DNA of 64,000 bases. It comes from JAJYBV01 sp021812265. GTDB lineage: Bacteria > Chloroflexota > Ktedonobacteria > Ktedonobacterales > JACDGC01. This document shows positions 8,907-18,843 of this stretch, one piece after another. A program made the translations under genes and the position numbers. Every line of letters begins with the position of its first letter. Position 1 is the first letter of the stretch. The notes below the pieces were generated by a model, which made no database searches, was not told where the DNA came from, and saw only the letters and a program-made list of their open reading frames with translations. Where the stretch lies: assembly GCA_027459525.1 (NCBI GenBank), contig DAIDIC010000093.1, positions 13,158 through 77,157 of the forward strand, in the 5' to 3' direction.

Positions 8907-9952
8907 TACACCTCATCCTCGCCGGCGGCTTTATCTTCATCGGAATTGCCGACCAGCCGCATAAATACTTCCTCCAGTGTCGGCTCTATGCGCCGCAGCG
9001 TTAAAACATGGCCGCCGGCGCTGCTGATTGTTTGCATTGCTGAAGTAATATATTCCTCATTTTCCAGCGCAATTTGCACTGAAACTTTGCCTTTTTTGTT
9101 CATCGTCTGTGCGCTGACTACACCACGCGATTGCTTCAATTCTTCTTCAAACGCAGGCGCCCATTCCGACAATTCAAACTGAAAGCGCGCGTGTTCTTGC
9201 AAACCTTTTTTCAAATCGTCTGTTTCTCCTTGCGCAACAATCTGCCCATGATTGATAATAGCTACACGATCACACAATTCATCGGCCTCAAACATATAGT
9301 GCGTTGTTAACAGCACCGTCCTGCCAGGTTTTTCCTGCATCCAAGACCGCACATAATCGCGGACGATACGCGAAGCTTCAACATCCAAACCAACGGTCGG
9401 CTCATCTAAAAAGAGAATTTCCGGATCAGAAACCAGAGCGCGGCACAGGTTCATACGCTGCCGCATTCCGGTGGAAAGCGCGTACACTTTTTGATTTGCC
9501 TGATCACCCAGACCGACTGCTTCCAGCAGTTGATCGATTTTTTTATGCGCGGCTTGGGAAGTAACGCCATAAAATTGAGCAAACATCCACAATTGTTCTC
9601 GCACGGTAAGAATGCCATAGCCAGATTGTTCTCCTCCGCTAACCATGGCAATTTTTTTGCGGATGGGAATAACATATTTATTCACATCTAATCCATCAAC
9701 ATAAGCTTCTCCGGAGGTAGGTGATAATAATGTGGTTAAAATTTTGATAAGCGTCGTTTTACCGGCGCCGTTTCTGCCAAGTAAACCAAATAACTCGCCT
9801 TTTTGTATGGTTAAACTGACGCCATCCAGCGCCGTTACCGATTTGCCCGCTTTTTGGCCGCCAAATGTAAAACCACTGCGTGATTTATATACTCTGCGCA
9901 CATCAATGGTTTGAATTGCCGGCGCTCCGGGATATAATTGGGTTGCTGTCAT
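8906..9952 (-). CDS. ABC transporter ATP-binding protein (DrrA/ABC-2 class)
   Basis: A 348-aa ATPase with Walker A 'GLLGRNGAGKTT', signature 'LSTGMRQRMNLCRAL', Walker B 'ILFLDEPTVGLD' and the switch His ('LLTTHYMFEADEL'). The ~100-residue C-terminal extension ending 'LRRIEPTLEEVFMRLVG' is typical of drug-exporting ABC-2 ATPases (DUF4162-like). ATG 9952 has GGAGG 10 nt upstream. It powers the two permeases encoded directly downstream and is not of the metal-uptake (ZnuC) class, so it does not supply the missing ATPase of the metal cluster. Confidence 0.9.
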   Translation of the reverse strand: MTATQLYPGAPAIQTIDVRRVYKSRSGFTFGGQKAGKSVTALDGVSLTIQKGELFGLLGRNGAGKTTLIKILTTLLSPTSGEAYVDGLDVNKYVIPIRKKIAMVSGGEQSGYGILTVREQLWMFAQFYGVTSQAAHKKIDQLLEAVGLGDQANQKVYALSTGMRQRMNLCRALVSDPEILFLDEPTVGLDVEASRIVRDYVRSWMQEKPGRTVLLTTHYMFEADELCDRVAIINHGQIVAQGETDDLKKGLQEHARFQFELSEWAPAFEEELKQSRGVVSAQTMNKKGKVSVQIALENEEYITSAMQTISSAGGHVLTLRRIEPTLEEVFMRLVGNSDEDKAAGEDEV

Positions 9953-10495
9953 GAAAAAAGTGCCTCCAATATACTACTAAACATTCGGAACATGCAGGTG
10001 TACGCTTGCCAAAACGTATTGTTTGCCATATTGCAGCGCCCATATGTCGGGCCGCTCATCAGGCTTTCAGTCAAATGTGTTATTGCGTGTACATATAGCG
10101 CTTTATTGACGCGAAAAATGAAACGTGATCAATTCAATTTCCGCAAAAAACCATATAGGCGCATGTTTGCGTGTAAAAGCGTAGGTATATCTCAAAAAAG
10201 ACAGAGTTATAGCGCAAAAGCGCAAACACCATACGCAGCAAAAGTTCTGGCTTAATTTCCGTCCTGCAACGAAAAATGGAAAAGGGTTAATTAGTGAGGA
10301 AAAGGTGAAGCGCCCCCACAACATAATTTCTAAGCGCATTGAAAAATATTTTTTGAGCCGATCTTCGTTTTACCATCTGTCGAGACGCCCCTTTCTTTAA
10401 AAATGAGGAATAATAACTATATTTACCATACCATATTTGTATGATATCTGTCAAACTTATTTCAAAAAATTACAATTAGCCCGCCCAAACCGCAC
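9953..10495. other. Intergenic region, no gene recognised
   Basis: It contains only short unconvincing frames on both strands, with no codon bias or RBS. It should hold the promoter of the minus-strand ABC-2 operon and the end of the SRPBCC gene. I could not pick a consensus promoter or a terminator with confidence. Confidence 0.4.
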
Positions 10496-10999
10496 TTATT
10501 CCGGTCCGCTTTGAAATGGGAGCGATCTGCCTGTTTCAAGCAAAGTCTTAAGCCCGCTGAGGATCTCATTCCATCCGCCTCCTGCGCCGTGAGATTCGTA
10601 TTCACCGCGCAGAACAGCTGCCCACAGCGGCGCACCTGTCAAATCATGAGTAACACTCAGCCGCGAGACACCACCCCGCACGGGCTGTATATCATAGGTA
10701 ACAGTTGTGAAGCCTTCTGCCGCCATTTCAGGCGTCATTGTCATGCGCCAAGTTTGCACAAGTTTAAAAGGCGGATCGACTTCCAGAACCTCACCATCGC
10801 TAACAATATCCGGGCAGTTTAACTGCTTCATGCCTTCGTTTGCATAGGCGCAGAAAGCCCCGCCGGAACGTAAATCATATGCAACCAAAGGAGCATACCC
10901 ATATTTCACCGTCCACTCGGGTTTGGTAATTGCCTCCCATATTGCCTCCGGTGAAGCATAGATATAGATACAGTACAACTGTATAGTTGCGGCGTTCAT
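10496..10999 (-). CDS. SRPBCC/AHSA1-family protein
   Basis: A 167-aa protein of the START/Bet v1-like AHSA1 group: an N-terminal beta strand 'YCIYIYASPEAIWEAITKPEWTVKYGY', then '..LRSGGAF.AY', 'DGEVLEVDPPFKLVQTWRM' and 'TVTYDIQPVRGGVSRLSVTHDL', all typical of this hydrophobic-cavity fold. Members act as ligand binders or Aha1-like activators; no enzyme activity can be assigned. ATG 10999 has GGAGG 11 nt upstream. It stands alone between AT-rich spacers; many relatives sit beside an ArsR regulator, which is not present here. Confidence 0.8.
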   Translation of the reverse strand: MNAATIQLYCIYIYASPEAIWEAITKPEWTVKYGYAPLVAYDLRSGGAFCAYANEGMKQLNCPDIVSDGEVLEVDPPFKLVQTWRMTMTPEMAAEGFTTVTYDIQPVRGGVSRLSVTHDLTGAPLWAAVLRGEYESHGAGGGWNEILSGLKTLLETGRSLPFQSGPE

Positions 11000-11470
11000 T
11001 GATTATGGGCCTCCGGTTGCGCTTTGAATTTGTCCAGCATTACAGTTTGATGATTATTGAACGCAAACTCCATGCCATTTCATACATATATTCTATATCA
11101 TTTTTCTGTATATGGCGGCAACATTTTCGGAAATGTGTCAAAGTAACCTGATAGAAATTTCCAACAATTTATGAGAGATTTTACAAAACAGCGCAAAAAC
11201 AAAATCAAATTTAAAAATCAGTTCAATATAAAAAATATTTTGTGGGCATAAAACATTTTGCGCTGCATTTTATTTTATCACTTGATATTTCCATATATTT
11301 TTTGATTAGCTATAAATATATTTTCAATAGTAGTTGGCAGATTAAAACATGCCATTCATTATCTATATATTTGATACATATTATTGCTTTATAAATAATA
11401 TTTTAAAGATATATTCTTTATTTTGTATTTTATTATCAATTTTTACAACAAAATGGAAAGGAGTGTAAGC
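11000..11470. other. AT-rich intergenic region
   Basis: A strongly AT-rich spacer between the divergent SRPBCC and zinc-ribbon genes. A weak promoter-like pair, TTGATA (11371-11376) with AATAAT 17 bp later (11394-11399), points at the zinc-ribbon gene. No other structure was recognised. The base composition is unlike the flanking genes and may mark an acquired segment. Confidence 0.4.
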
Positions 11471-11710
11471 ATGAGCAATAAACATAATGAGCACGAAGTA
11501 TGCGCTAATTGTGGTTTTTATGGCGCTAAATTAATCATATTTAAGCCATCTATAAACTCTATAGCGCCTAAACCAGAAAGTCAATTTCAAGAACCTTCGA
11601 TGAAGGATAGCATTTTAAAACTTGCATTAGCGGCTGGGATAATTGTATTAAAACAAACTGAAATTGCTTATTTTTATTTCTGCCCAAAATGCAAACATGT
11701 TTTTCGATAA
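11471..11710 (+). CDS. Small zinc-ribbon protein of unknown function
   Basis: A 79-aa protein with an N-terminal 'CANC' and a C-terminal 'CPKC' knuckle, together a likely C4 zinc ribbon split by a ~55-residue insert that includes a hydrophobic helix ('ILKLALAAGIIVLKQTEIAYFYF'). The start at ATG 11471 is chosen because AAAGGAG lies 8 nt upstream; the longer frame from 11423 adds an unlikely hydrophobic leader. Codon use is AT-rich compared with its neighbours. It stands alone, and its function is not recognised. Confidence 0.65.
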   Translation: MSNKHNEHEVCANCGFYGAKLIIFKPSINSIAPKPESQFQEPSMKDSILKLALAAGIIVLKQTEIAYFYFCPKCKHVFR

Positions 11711-11998
11711 CTCATACTGTCGATTGCGGTATAATTGCTCGCTTTATATGTCTGTCATTCGGCGCAAACATTACCGGCATTACCAGAAATCTATAACATT
11801 CACATCATTGAATGATACTCTCTTTGCATTTGGTTCAAAGCAATCGCATAGAAATGTGAATCTGCCATACTAAGTTTTGAGGGGATTCACTTCGCGATTG
11901 CTCACATCCGAATATATTTTTCTGAGCAAGTTACATGTCAGAGAGCAATATTTTTCGGATCATCTCACACAGATACTCCATGTCATTGTTAGATAAAA

Positions 11999-12844
11999 TC
12001 ACTTACCAACCGGTGGACCGGATCGAATGCGCGCGCGAATATCTTCGGGGTAATTTGGGCCAGACCACATCGTTTCTATCCACCAAGTCATGCCTGCATC
12101 TATAAATGGCTGCAATTTTTCAAGGGCCTTCTGAGGATCGGTCGACGTCTTTCCTTCAAGCACAATTTCAAATGGGCCTTTATCTTGTCTTTGTGCTGAA
12201 ACATAATCATAAATCATATGTACATCTTCAGGGATTGTTTGCCGCCATTCGCCTTGCTCGTTACATATTGCAGGAAGAACGCCGTCCCAGTGTAGGATTC
12301 GGCGCATTGATTTTGCGCGAGGCCAGACACCAACAACCCAAATCGGTGGTCGCGGCTGCTGAACAGGTTTAGGCAGAATTTGGATATTTTCAATATGATA
12401 ATGTTTGCCCTGAAAAGAAAAAGGCTCCCCACTCCATAATCCATCTATGATTGCTAATCCTTCGTCTAACAATTCTGCTCGAATCTTGCGATCAAGCGTA
12501 TCGCCAACTGCCTCAAATCCCAAATCATCCTTAGAGCCTAATCCAACAGGCAAAACAATTCGACCTTCTGAGAGATGATCCAATGTCAACACTTCACGAG
12601 CCAGCTTCCATGGCCTGCGCCGGGAAACCGGCGTCACCATCGGACCCAATATAACCCTATTCGTACACATTGCCATTGCGCCAAGTGTAACCCATGGATC
12701 TTCAAATGAAAGTATCCCTTCAGTAGTTCGGATCGAAATGGCGTCAGGAATGAAAACACCATCCCATCCTGCTTGTTCAGCTTCATGAGACATTTCAGCG
12801 CAAAAACGCGCCGATCCTCCGGGAATAACAAAGCCATATCGCAT
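11999..12844 (-). CDS. LLM-class flavin/F420-dependent oxidoreductase
   Basis: A 281-aa protein of the bacterial luciferase-like TIM-barrel family. It shows 'AEQAGWDGVFIPDA', 'TLGAMAMCTNRVILGPMVTPVSRRRPWKLARE', 'LDHLSEGRIVLPVGLG' and 'PKPVQQPRPPIWVVG', the usual order in this family. It uses F420 or FMN to oxidise or reduce an unknown substrate. It is shorter than typical members (300-350 aa) because the C-terminal helices are trimmed. ATG 12844; no clear operon partner, since the kdp locus begins 120 bp upstream on the same strand. Confidence 0.82.
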   Translation of the reverse strand: MRYGFVIPGGSARFCAEMSHEAEQAGWDGVFIPDAISIRTTEGILSFEDPWVTLGAMAMCTNRVILGPMVTPVSRRRPWKLAREVLTLDHLSEGRIVLPVGLGSKDDLGFEAVGDTLDRKIRAELLDEGLAIIDGLWSGEPFSFQGKHYHIENIQILPKPVQQPRPPIWVVGVWPRAKSMRRILHWDGVLPAICNEQGEWRQTIPEDVHMIYDYVSAQRQDKGPFEIVLEGKTSTDPQKALEKLQPFIDAGMTWWIETMWSGPNYPEDIRARIRSGPPVGK

Positions 12845-12964
12845 TTTCTATAACTCCTGCGTCAAATTAGGACTTTTGCTTATATTCTAACCATTTTTCT
12901 GGTTTTGAGCAAAGCCTTAAGTCTGCTGATGATTGAAAAGGCAATAGGAGCAGACGCTGCAGTA

Positions 12965-14170
12965 TTAAATATATGGAACTATATGAATATCAGCGCCGGT
13001 TGATAGCCGCAGCAAGCGATTGACAACAGACCCCCATCTGAGTTCTTCCCATTTTGATTTCATTGGCTGACCGATAACAATCTGCGTTGCATGATATTCA
13101 CGCGCAGTTTCTGCTAATTTTGTGGCAATATCTTTACCTTGAACACGAATCACTTCAATACCAAGTTCTTCAGCTAAATAAATTGCGTCTTTGAGAAAGG
13201 TCTTCTCTAGCCCCGAGTAATACTTCTTACTTTCAATAGTCACAGCTAAAATTGGCGCTCTTAACCCATGCGCCAAACGCCAACCAACGCGCAGCAATTG
13301 CTTTGAGTGCAGCCTGCCGTCAAAAGCAACCATGACCCGCTCTGTTGCAGTTCGCCCCCATGCAGAAGTATGTTCATTACCATCCTTGCGTGTCATCATT
13401 TCCAATTGATCTTCGGTTTTTGCAGCAACACAGCGCAAAGCTAACTCACGCAGAGCAGTAAGATTGCTTAGCGTAAAATATTGCTGTAGTGCTTGATTTA
13501 CACGATCCAGTGGATACACATTTCCGTGACGCATACGTGAACGCAAAGCGTCAGGAGTAATATCAATCAATTCAACTTCATCAGCTTTATCCAGAAAAAG
13601 ATCGGGCAATGTCTCGCGTTGTCGTATGCCTGTTATTGATTCAATAATATCATTCAAACTTTCAAGGTGCTGAATATTTAAGGTTGTAATTACAATAATT
13701 CCAGCTTGCAACAGTGTTTCAACATCTTGATACCGCTTTGTATTATAGGAACCTGGAACATTGGTATGAGCTAATTCATCTACCAACACCACTTGAGGAT
13801 GCCGCTTCATGATCGCATCAATATCCATTTCCTGCAGCGCTATTTCCCGATAAAGAACATGTTTACGAGGAATGATTTCCAAGTCACCAATTTGTTCCTC
13901 TGTAATTGGGCGATGATGTGTCTCAATATAGCCAATAACAACATCTGCGCCTCGTGTTTTGCGGCGGCGTCCCTCATTGAGCATTGCATACGTTTTTCCA
14001 ACACCAGGAGCCATTCCCAAATAAACCCGCAATCTTCCAAGCTTGCGAGAATGCAAACGTTTGTCATCACTACAACTTGCAAAGGAAGATGGAGAATCTC
14101 GTAATTGATAACGATCTAACAACTCATCCGGATTGGGTCGAATATATTCGTTTTGAGAAAACTGGCTCAT
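12965..14170 (-). CDS. kdpD: Short KdpD: KdpD domain plus USP domain, no kinase
   Basis: A 401-aa protein equal to the N-terminal half of classical KdpD (~895 aa). Residues ~43-250 form the KdpD domain with Walker A 'GMAPGVGKT' (52-60) and 'VVLVDELAHTNVPGS' (Walker B-like). Residues ~275-400 form a universal-stress-protein domain ('ERVMVAFDGR', ending 'IVIGQPMKSKWEELRWGSVVNRLLRLS'). DUF4118 TM helices, GAF and kinase domains are absent; they occur in the separate kinase at 20075-21766. It should sense K+ or c-di-AMP/ATP and act in trans. It is the last gene of the kdp operon, 21 nt after kdpC. Short KdpDs of this kind are known in cyanobacteria. Confidence 0.88.
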   Translation of the reverse strand: MSQFSQNEYIRPNPDELLDRYQLRDSPSSFASCSDDKRLHSRKLGRLRVYLGMAPGVGKTYAMLNEGRRRKTRGADVVIGYIETHHRPITEEQIGDLEIIPRKHVLYREIALQEMDIDAIMKRHPQVVLVDELAHTNVPGSYNTKRYQDVETLLQAGIIVITTLNIQHLESLNDIIESITGIRQRETLPDLFLDKADEVELIDITPDALRSRMRHGNVYPLDRVNQALQQYFTLSNLTALRELALRCVAAKTEDQLEMMTRKDGNEHTSAWGRTATERVMVAFDGRLHSKQLLRVGWRLAHGLRAPILAVTIESKKYYSGLEKTFLKDAIYLAEELGIEVIRVQGKDIATKLAETAREYHATQIVIGQPMKSKWEELRWGSVVNRLLRLSTGADIHIVPYI

Positions 14171-14191
14171 ACTGCGTCTGCCTTATGTTCA

Positions 14192-14878
14192 TTATTTTTT
14201 TTGCGCTTGATCAAGCGCAAGATTTAATTCAAGAACGTTAACGTAAGGATCGCCAAATATACCCAAAAAACGCCCATGGATATGTGCGTCAACAATTTGA
14301 CGGACTTGACTTTGCGTCATTCCACGTGCTTTAGCAACGCGAGGTATTTGGTAATATGCGCCTGCAACAGATATATCAGGATCTAATCCAGAAGCAGAAG
14401 ATGTAACTAGATCAACTGGTATTGGTGTGTTTGCTGGCACATCAGGGTTTTCTTTTTTTAGCGCAATAATATTTGCCTGTACTTCCGATTGCAAAGCAGA
14501 GCTTGTTGGTCCATAATTAGTCCCAGATGAATTGTCAGCGTTATATGGGGAAGGTGTTCCAAGCAGGTTCGTAGTTGCTGATGGCCGCCCATGAAAATAT
14601 TGCGCTTGAGTCCAATATTGACCAATAATACTAGACGCAATTGGCTTACCATTTTTATACACCAGCGAACCATTTGCTTGACTTGGAAAAAGCGCCTGCG
14701 CAATTCCAGTAATTGCAATTGGATATATTATACTGACAAGCCCAGCAATTAAAACCGTCAGTATTATTGCTGGACGCAAGTATTTTAAGATCAACCGCCA
14801 AACCGAAGACGCTAAAAAAGCAGATGATTTCGATGTGTTTTGTGTATAAATAGACATAGAAATTTTCCCTTTCTTCAT
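14192..14878 (-). CDS. kdpC: K+-transporting ATPase subunit C
   Basis: A 228-aa KdpC with one N-terminal TM helix (residues ~30-55, 'LKYLRPAIILTVLIAGLVSIIYPIAITGIAQALFP') and the conserved extracellular domain ('GSLV..NGKPIASSIIGQ', 'YFHGRPS', 'SSASGLDPDISV..AYYQIPRVAKAR', 'VNVLELNLAL'). It stabilises the KdpFABC pump. ATG 14878 overlaps kdpB's TAA by one base; a second ATG at 14857 has AAAGGG 9 nt upstream and could be the real start, giving 221 aa. Confidence 0.92.
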   Translation of the reverse strand: MKKGKISMSIYTQNTSKSSAFLASSVWRLILKYLRPAIILTVLIAGLVSIIYPIAITGIAQALFPSQANGSLVYKNGKPIASSIIGQYWTQAQYFHGRPSATTNLLGTPSPYNADNSSGTNYGPTSSALQSEVQANIIALKKENPDVPANTPIPVDLVTSSASGLDPDISVAGAYYQIPRVAKARGMTQSQVRQIVDAHIHGRFLGIFGDPYVNVLELNLALDQAQKK

Positions 14879-17070
14879 TAAGCTAAATGCAGGAATTGAA
14901 GCAATAGATCAATGACTTTAATGCCAATAAAAGGCAATAAAATACCCCCAGCGCCATAAATCAGCAAGTTGCGGCGCAACAGCGCAGCAGCGCCGATTGG
15001 CAGGTATTGCACTCCTCGCAATGCAATGGGAATTAATGCTATGATGATCAACGCATTGAAGATCACTGCCGATAAAATAGCGCTGCTAGGTGACGCCAAA
15101 TGCATGATGTTGAGCGCTTGTAATTGTGGATATGTTGCTACAAACACCGCCGGAATGATGGCAAAATATTTTGCAACATCGTTAGCGATACTAAACGTTG
15201 TTAACGCTCCCCGTGTTATAAGCAACTGCTTACCAACTTCAATAATTTCAATCAATTTTGTAGGATCGGAGTCGAGATCAACCATGTTTCCAGCCTCTTT
15301 TGCTGCTTGCGTGCCACTATTCATAGCAACGCCAACATCTGCCTGTGCCAGCGCGGGAGCATCGTTAGTGCCATCACCAGTCATAGCAACTAGTCTGCCA
15401 CCTGCCTGCTGTTCTTTTATGAGTTTTATCTTTGTTTCCGGTGTAGCCTGAGCGAGAAAATCATCAATTCCCGCTTCTTCAGCAATTGCTTTGGCAGTCA
15501 ATGGATTATCGCCAGTAATCATAATAGTGCGAATACCCATTTTGTGCATCTTCTCAAATCGCTGTCTCATACCTTGTTTCACAATATCTTTAAGATATAT
15601 AACACCTAAGATTTGAGCGGAATCAGCGCCCTGTAACTTCTGCGCTTGAGCAACAACAAGGGGCGTGCCACCTGCACGGGCTATACGCTCTACTATAGCA
15701 TTCAAGTCAGCGGGAATTGCCGCTTTCTGTTCAGTTGCCCAAGTCAACATGGCGTCTGATGCGCCCTTACGAATATAAGTTGGGCAGCCATTGATTTCCA
15801 GATCAACTCCACTCATACGAGTCGCAGCGCTAAATGGTATAAATGTTACATGTTCATCTTGTTTTTGCTCATGTACAAGATGACGCTTCTCATACGCCAG
15901 TAATACAATAGAACGGCCTTCAGGTGTTTCATCTGGAATTGAAGAAAGCATTGCCGCTTTAGCAAGATCTGCTTCATTAACTCCATAAACGGGAATGAAT
16001 TCAGCAGCCATACGATTACCTAATGTTATAGTCCCTGTTTTATCAAGTAACAATACATCAACATCTCCGGCAGCCTCAACAGCGCGCCCGCTCATTGCCA
16101 GAACATTCTGCTGAACTAACCGATCCATTCCAGCAATACCAATTGCCGAAAGCAACCCGCCAATTGTCGTTGGTATTAAACAGACAAGTAAAGCAACGAG
16201 CGCTGTAATGGATACAGCGTCGCCGGAATAGATTGCAAACGGCTCTAAAGTAACAATTGCCAACAGAAAGATAATTGTGAGCACAGCCAGCAGAATATTC
16301 AGCGCTATTTCATTCGGCGTTTTCTGCCTATTTGCGCCTTCCACTAAAGAAATCATGCGATCTAGGAATGTATCACCGGGATTCGTTGTAATACGCACAA
16401 TAATCCAATCAGATAATACTCGCGTCCCACCGGTTACAGCCGAGCGATCCCCGCCACTTTCACGGATAACCGGCGCACTTTCACCAGTAATAGCAGATTC
16501 ATCAACAGAAGCTACGCCAGTCACAATTTCACCATCACTCGGAATAATGTCTCCGGTTTCTATCAATACTAGGTTATCCTTACGCAATTGCGTCGCCGCG
16601 ATTAATGTATACGGCAGGTTGCATTGATATTCTGTTGTTTTCGCTGAAAGCAGTTTAGCCATAGCGTCTATACGGGTCTTTCGCAAAGATTCTGCCTGCG
16701 CTTTGCCACGCCCCTCTGCCATTGCTTCAGCAAAATTTGCAAACAACAAAGTAAACCATAACCAAGCAGCGACGGCAAAAATAAAGCCGCGCTGATTGCT
16801 GAGTGAGGAGTCAAATAGTGCGCGAAAAAATTCAACACTGGTAATAACGCTTCCCACTTCAACGACAAACATAACAGGATTGTGCGACTGAATACGCGGA
16901 TCAAGTTTTTTTAAGGCGTCAATCAATGCGCGGCTAAGGATTTTTGTTTCAAAAAGTGAAGATTTTTTTCGTTTCTTTATTTTTATGTCTTTTGTGTCAG
17001 TTTGCTCTGGCTGTTGAGCAGGTTCTTGGGTTTGATGAATAAACTTTGGTAAATCAATAAACTGATTCAT
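14878..17070 (-). CDS. kdpB: K+-transporting P-type ATPase subunit B
   Basis: A 730-aa P-type ATPase subunit with TGES ('AITGESAPVI'), phosphorylation motif DKTGT ('VLLLDKTGTITLGNR'), nucleotide-binding 'KGASDAMLTW' and hinge 'MTGDGTNDAPALAQADVGVAM'. It energises K+ uptake through KdpA. An extra ~50-residue polar and lysine-rich N-terminus (KDIKIKKRKK) precedes the usual family start 'ALKKLDPRIQSHNPVMF', making the protein about 50 residues longer than the ~680-aa norm. ATG 17070; 18 nt after kdpA. Confidence 0.95.
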   Translation of the reverse strand: MNQFIDLPKFIHQTQEPAQQPEQTDTKDIKIKKRKKSSLFETKILSRALIDALKKLDPRIQSHNPVMFVVEVGSVITSVEFFRALFDSSLSNQRGFIFAVAAWLWFTLLFANFAEAMAEGRGKAQAESLRKTRIDAMAKLLSAKTTEYQCNLPYTLIAATQLRKDNLVLIETGDIIPSDGEIVTGVASVDESAITGESAPVIRESGGDRSAVTGGTRVLSDWIIVRITTNPGDTFLDRMISLVEGANRQKTPNEIALNILLAVLTIIFLLAIVTLEPFAIYSGDAVSITALVALLVCLIPTTIGGLLSAIGIAGMDRLVQQNVLAMSGRAVEAAGDVDVLLLDKTGTITLGNRMAAEFIPVYGVNEADLAKAAMLSSIPDETPEGRSIVLLAYEKRHLVHEQKQDEHVTFIPFSAATRMSGVDLEINGCPTYIRKGASDAMLTWATEQKAAIPADLNAIVERIARAGGTPLVVAQAQKLQGADSAQILGVIYLKDIVKQGMRQRFEKMHKMGIRTIMITGDNPLTAKAIAEEAGIDDFLAQATPETKIKLIKEQQAGGRLVAMTGDGTNDAPALAQADVGVAMNSGTQAAKEAGNMVDLDSDPTKLIEIIEVGKQLLITRGALTTFSIANDVAKYFAIIPAVFVATYPQLQALNIMHLASPSSAILSAVIFNALIIIALIPIALRGVQYLPIGAAALLRRNLLIYGAGGILLPFIGIKVIDLLLQFLHLA

Positions 17071-17088
17071 ACTACTACCATTTTCCTC

Positions 17089-18831
17089 TTAGAAAGTTCT
17101 TCCTACCAACATAAGCAACTGTTCAATAATTGGACCCAATGCAAGAGCAGGAAAAAATGTCAGTGCGCCGACTATCAAAATCACACCTATTACTAATGCA
17201 GCAAACAGTGGGGTTGTGGTTGGAAATGTTCCGGCGCTATCAGGGATAACTTTTTTCTGTACAAGCGAACCTGCCAGCGCCATAACCGGAATTACAAAAG
17301 CAAAACGCCCGATGATCATGGCAAATGCGCCTGTCCAATTATAAAATGGTGTGTTGCTTCCTAATCCGGCAAAAGCCGAACCATTATTACCTGTCATCGA
17401 GCTAAAAGCATAAAGCATCTCACTTAGACCATGTGGCCCGGCATTACTAATTTGTGAATATCCGCCATGGTAGACAGACGCAATAGCAGTAAAGCCTAAT
17501 ATTGAAAGCGGCAAAATCAAAATAGCTAAGGAGACCATCTTCATCTCATACTGCTCAATTTTCTTTCCTAGATATTCCGGTGTTCGCCCTACCATCAGAC
17601 CAGCAATAAATACTGCAAGAATTGCAAAGATAATTAAGCCATAAAGACCTGATCCTACCCCGCCAAAGATAACTTCACCCAACTGGATATTAACCATCGG
17701 AATAAGACCACCAATCGGTGTATAGCTGTCAATCAAACTATTAATTGCGCCACAGGATGCTGCAGTTGTAATCGTTGTAAAAAGTGTTGAAGAGCCTATT
17801 CCAAAGCGCATCTCTTTGCCTTCCATATTGCCGCCAGGCTGTGCAAGCGGATATCCATGGTAGACTTGATTGACACCCAAATGCGCCAACAATGGATTAC
17901 CTGCCTGCTCTGCGCCAAGTGTAATGACAGCTCCAATAATAAAGATCAAACTCACAGCGCCAAATAATACCCAACCTTGTTTTGTATTGCCGGCAGATTT
18001 ACCAAAGAAATACAGCAAGCCTGCGCTTATGACTAACATCGACAGCATTTCAACAAGATTCGTAAAAGAAGTTGGATTCTCAAATGGATGGGAGGAATTG
18101 GCGTTGAGGAAACCGCCGCCATTCGTTCCTAGCATTTTAATCGCTTCTTGAGAAGCAATTGGCCCATAAGCAATAATTTGCTTAAATCCCTCCAAAGATG
18201 TTACGGTGGCATAGTTACCGAATGTTTGTGGAACACCTTGCCAAACTAGAAATAGCGCATAGATAACACAGATAGGCAGCAATAAATACAAAATACACCG
18301 TGTGACATCTACCCAGAAATTACCAAGATGTTTTGCGCTATGCCGAACCAAACCACGAATAACAGCCACAGCTAAAACAATCCCCACAGCAGCAGATGTA
18401 AAATTATGAAATTCAAGTCCCAGCATCTGAGAGAAATAACTCATTGTTGTTTCGCCGCTATAATTTTGCCAGTTGGTATTTGTAGTAAAACTTGTTGCAG
18501 TGTTAAAAGCCAGAGTAGGATTAACTGCCGGAAACCCTTGAGGATTCAAGGGAAGTTTATCTTGCAAACGTAAAATTGCATAAGTAAATACTAAACCTGC
18601 AGCGCTAAAGATAAGCATGGAAATAGTATACCCTTTCCAATCTTGTTCCTCATTTTCTTTAACGCCACCTACCCAATAGAAAAAATGCTCTACCGGATAA
18701 AAAATCCGTTCAAACCAAGTATTTTTCGTTTCAAAAACAGCAGATAGATAAAGGCCAACTGGTTTAGTTAACAAAAGTAAAATGATAAAATATATCGCAA
18801 TTTGCGCTAAACCATTCAATGTAAAAATCAC
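17089..18831 (-). CDS. kdpA: K+-transporting ATPase subunit A (channel-like)
   Basis: A 580-aa KdpA with ten TM helices and the four filter-loop regions of the SKT superfamily: 'TSFTTNTNWQNYSGE', 'LGTNGGGFLNANSSHPFENPT', 'TTAASCGAINS' and 'SSMTGNNGSAFAGL'. It binds and translocates K+. The start is GTG 18829-18831, with AGGAG 11 nt upstream and the typical 'IFTLNGLAQIAIYF' N-terminus. It lies 12 nt after kdpF. Confidence 0.95.
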   Translation of the reverse strand: MIFTLNGLAQIAIYFIILLLLTKPVGLYLSAVFETKNTWFERIFYPVEHFFYWVGGVKENEEQDWKGYTISMLIFSAAGLVFTYAILRLQDKLPLNPQGFPAVNPTLAFNTATSFTTNTNWQNYSGETTMSYFSQMLGLEFHNFTSAAVGIVLAVAVIRGLVRHSAKHLGNFWVDVTRCILYLLLPICVIYALFLVWQGVPQTFGNYATVTSLEGFKQIIAYGPIASQEAIKMLGTNGGGFLNANSSHPFENPTSFTNLVEMLSMLVISAGLLYFFGKSAGNTKQGWVLFGAVSLIFIIGAVITLGAEQAGNPLLAHLGVNQVYHGYPLAQPGGNMEGKEMRFGIGSSTLFTTITTAASCGAINSLIDSYTPIGGLIPMVNIQLGEVIFGGVGSGLYGLIIFAILAVFIAGLMVGRTPEYLGKKIEQYEMKMVSLAILILPLSILGFTAIASVYHGGYSQISNAGPHGLSEMLYAFSSMTGNNGSAFAGLGSNTPFYNWTGAFAMIIGRFAFVIPVMALAGSLVQKKVIPDSAGTFPTTTPLFAALVIGVILIVGALTFFPALALGPIIEQLLMLVGRTF

Positions 18832-18843
18832 AATATAACGCTC

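Noticed and set aside
8906..9952. ATPase as the missing partner of the metal permeases
   Set aside because: Sequence class (DrrA, C-terminal extension) and coupling to two ABC-2 permeases show that it belongs to an exporter.
9938..10339. Short open frames on both strands (about 80-105 aa)
   Set aside because: No RBS, no compositional bias, and random-looking residues; treated as spacer.
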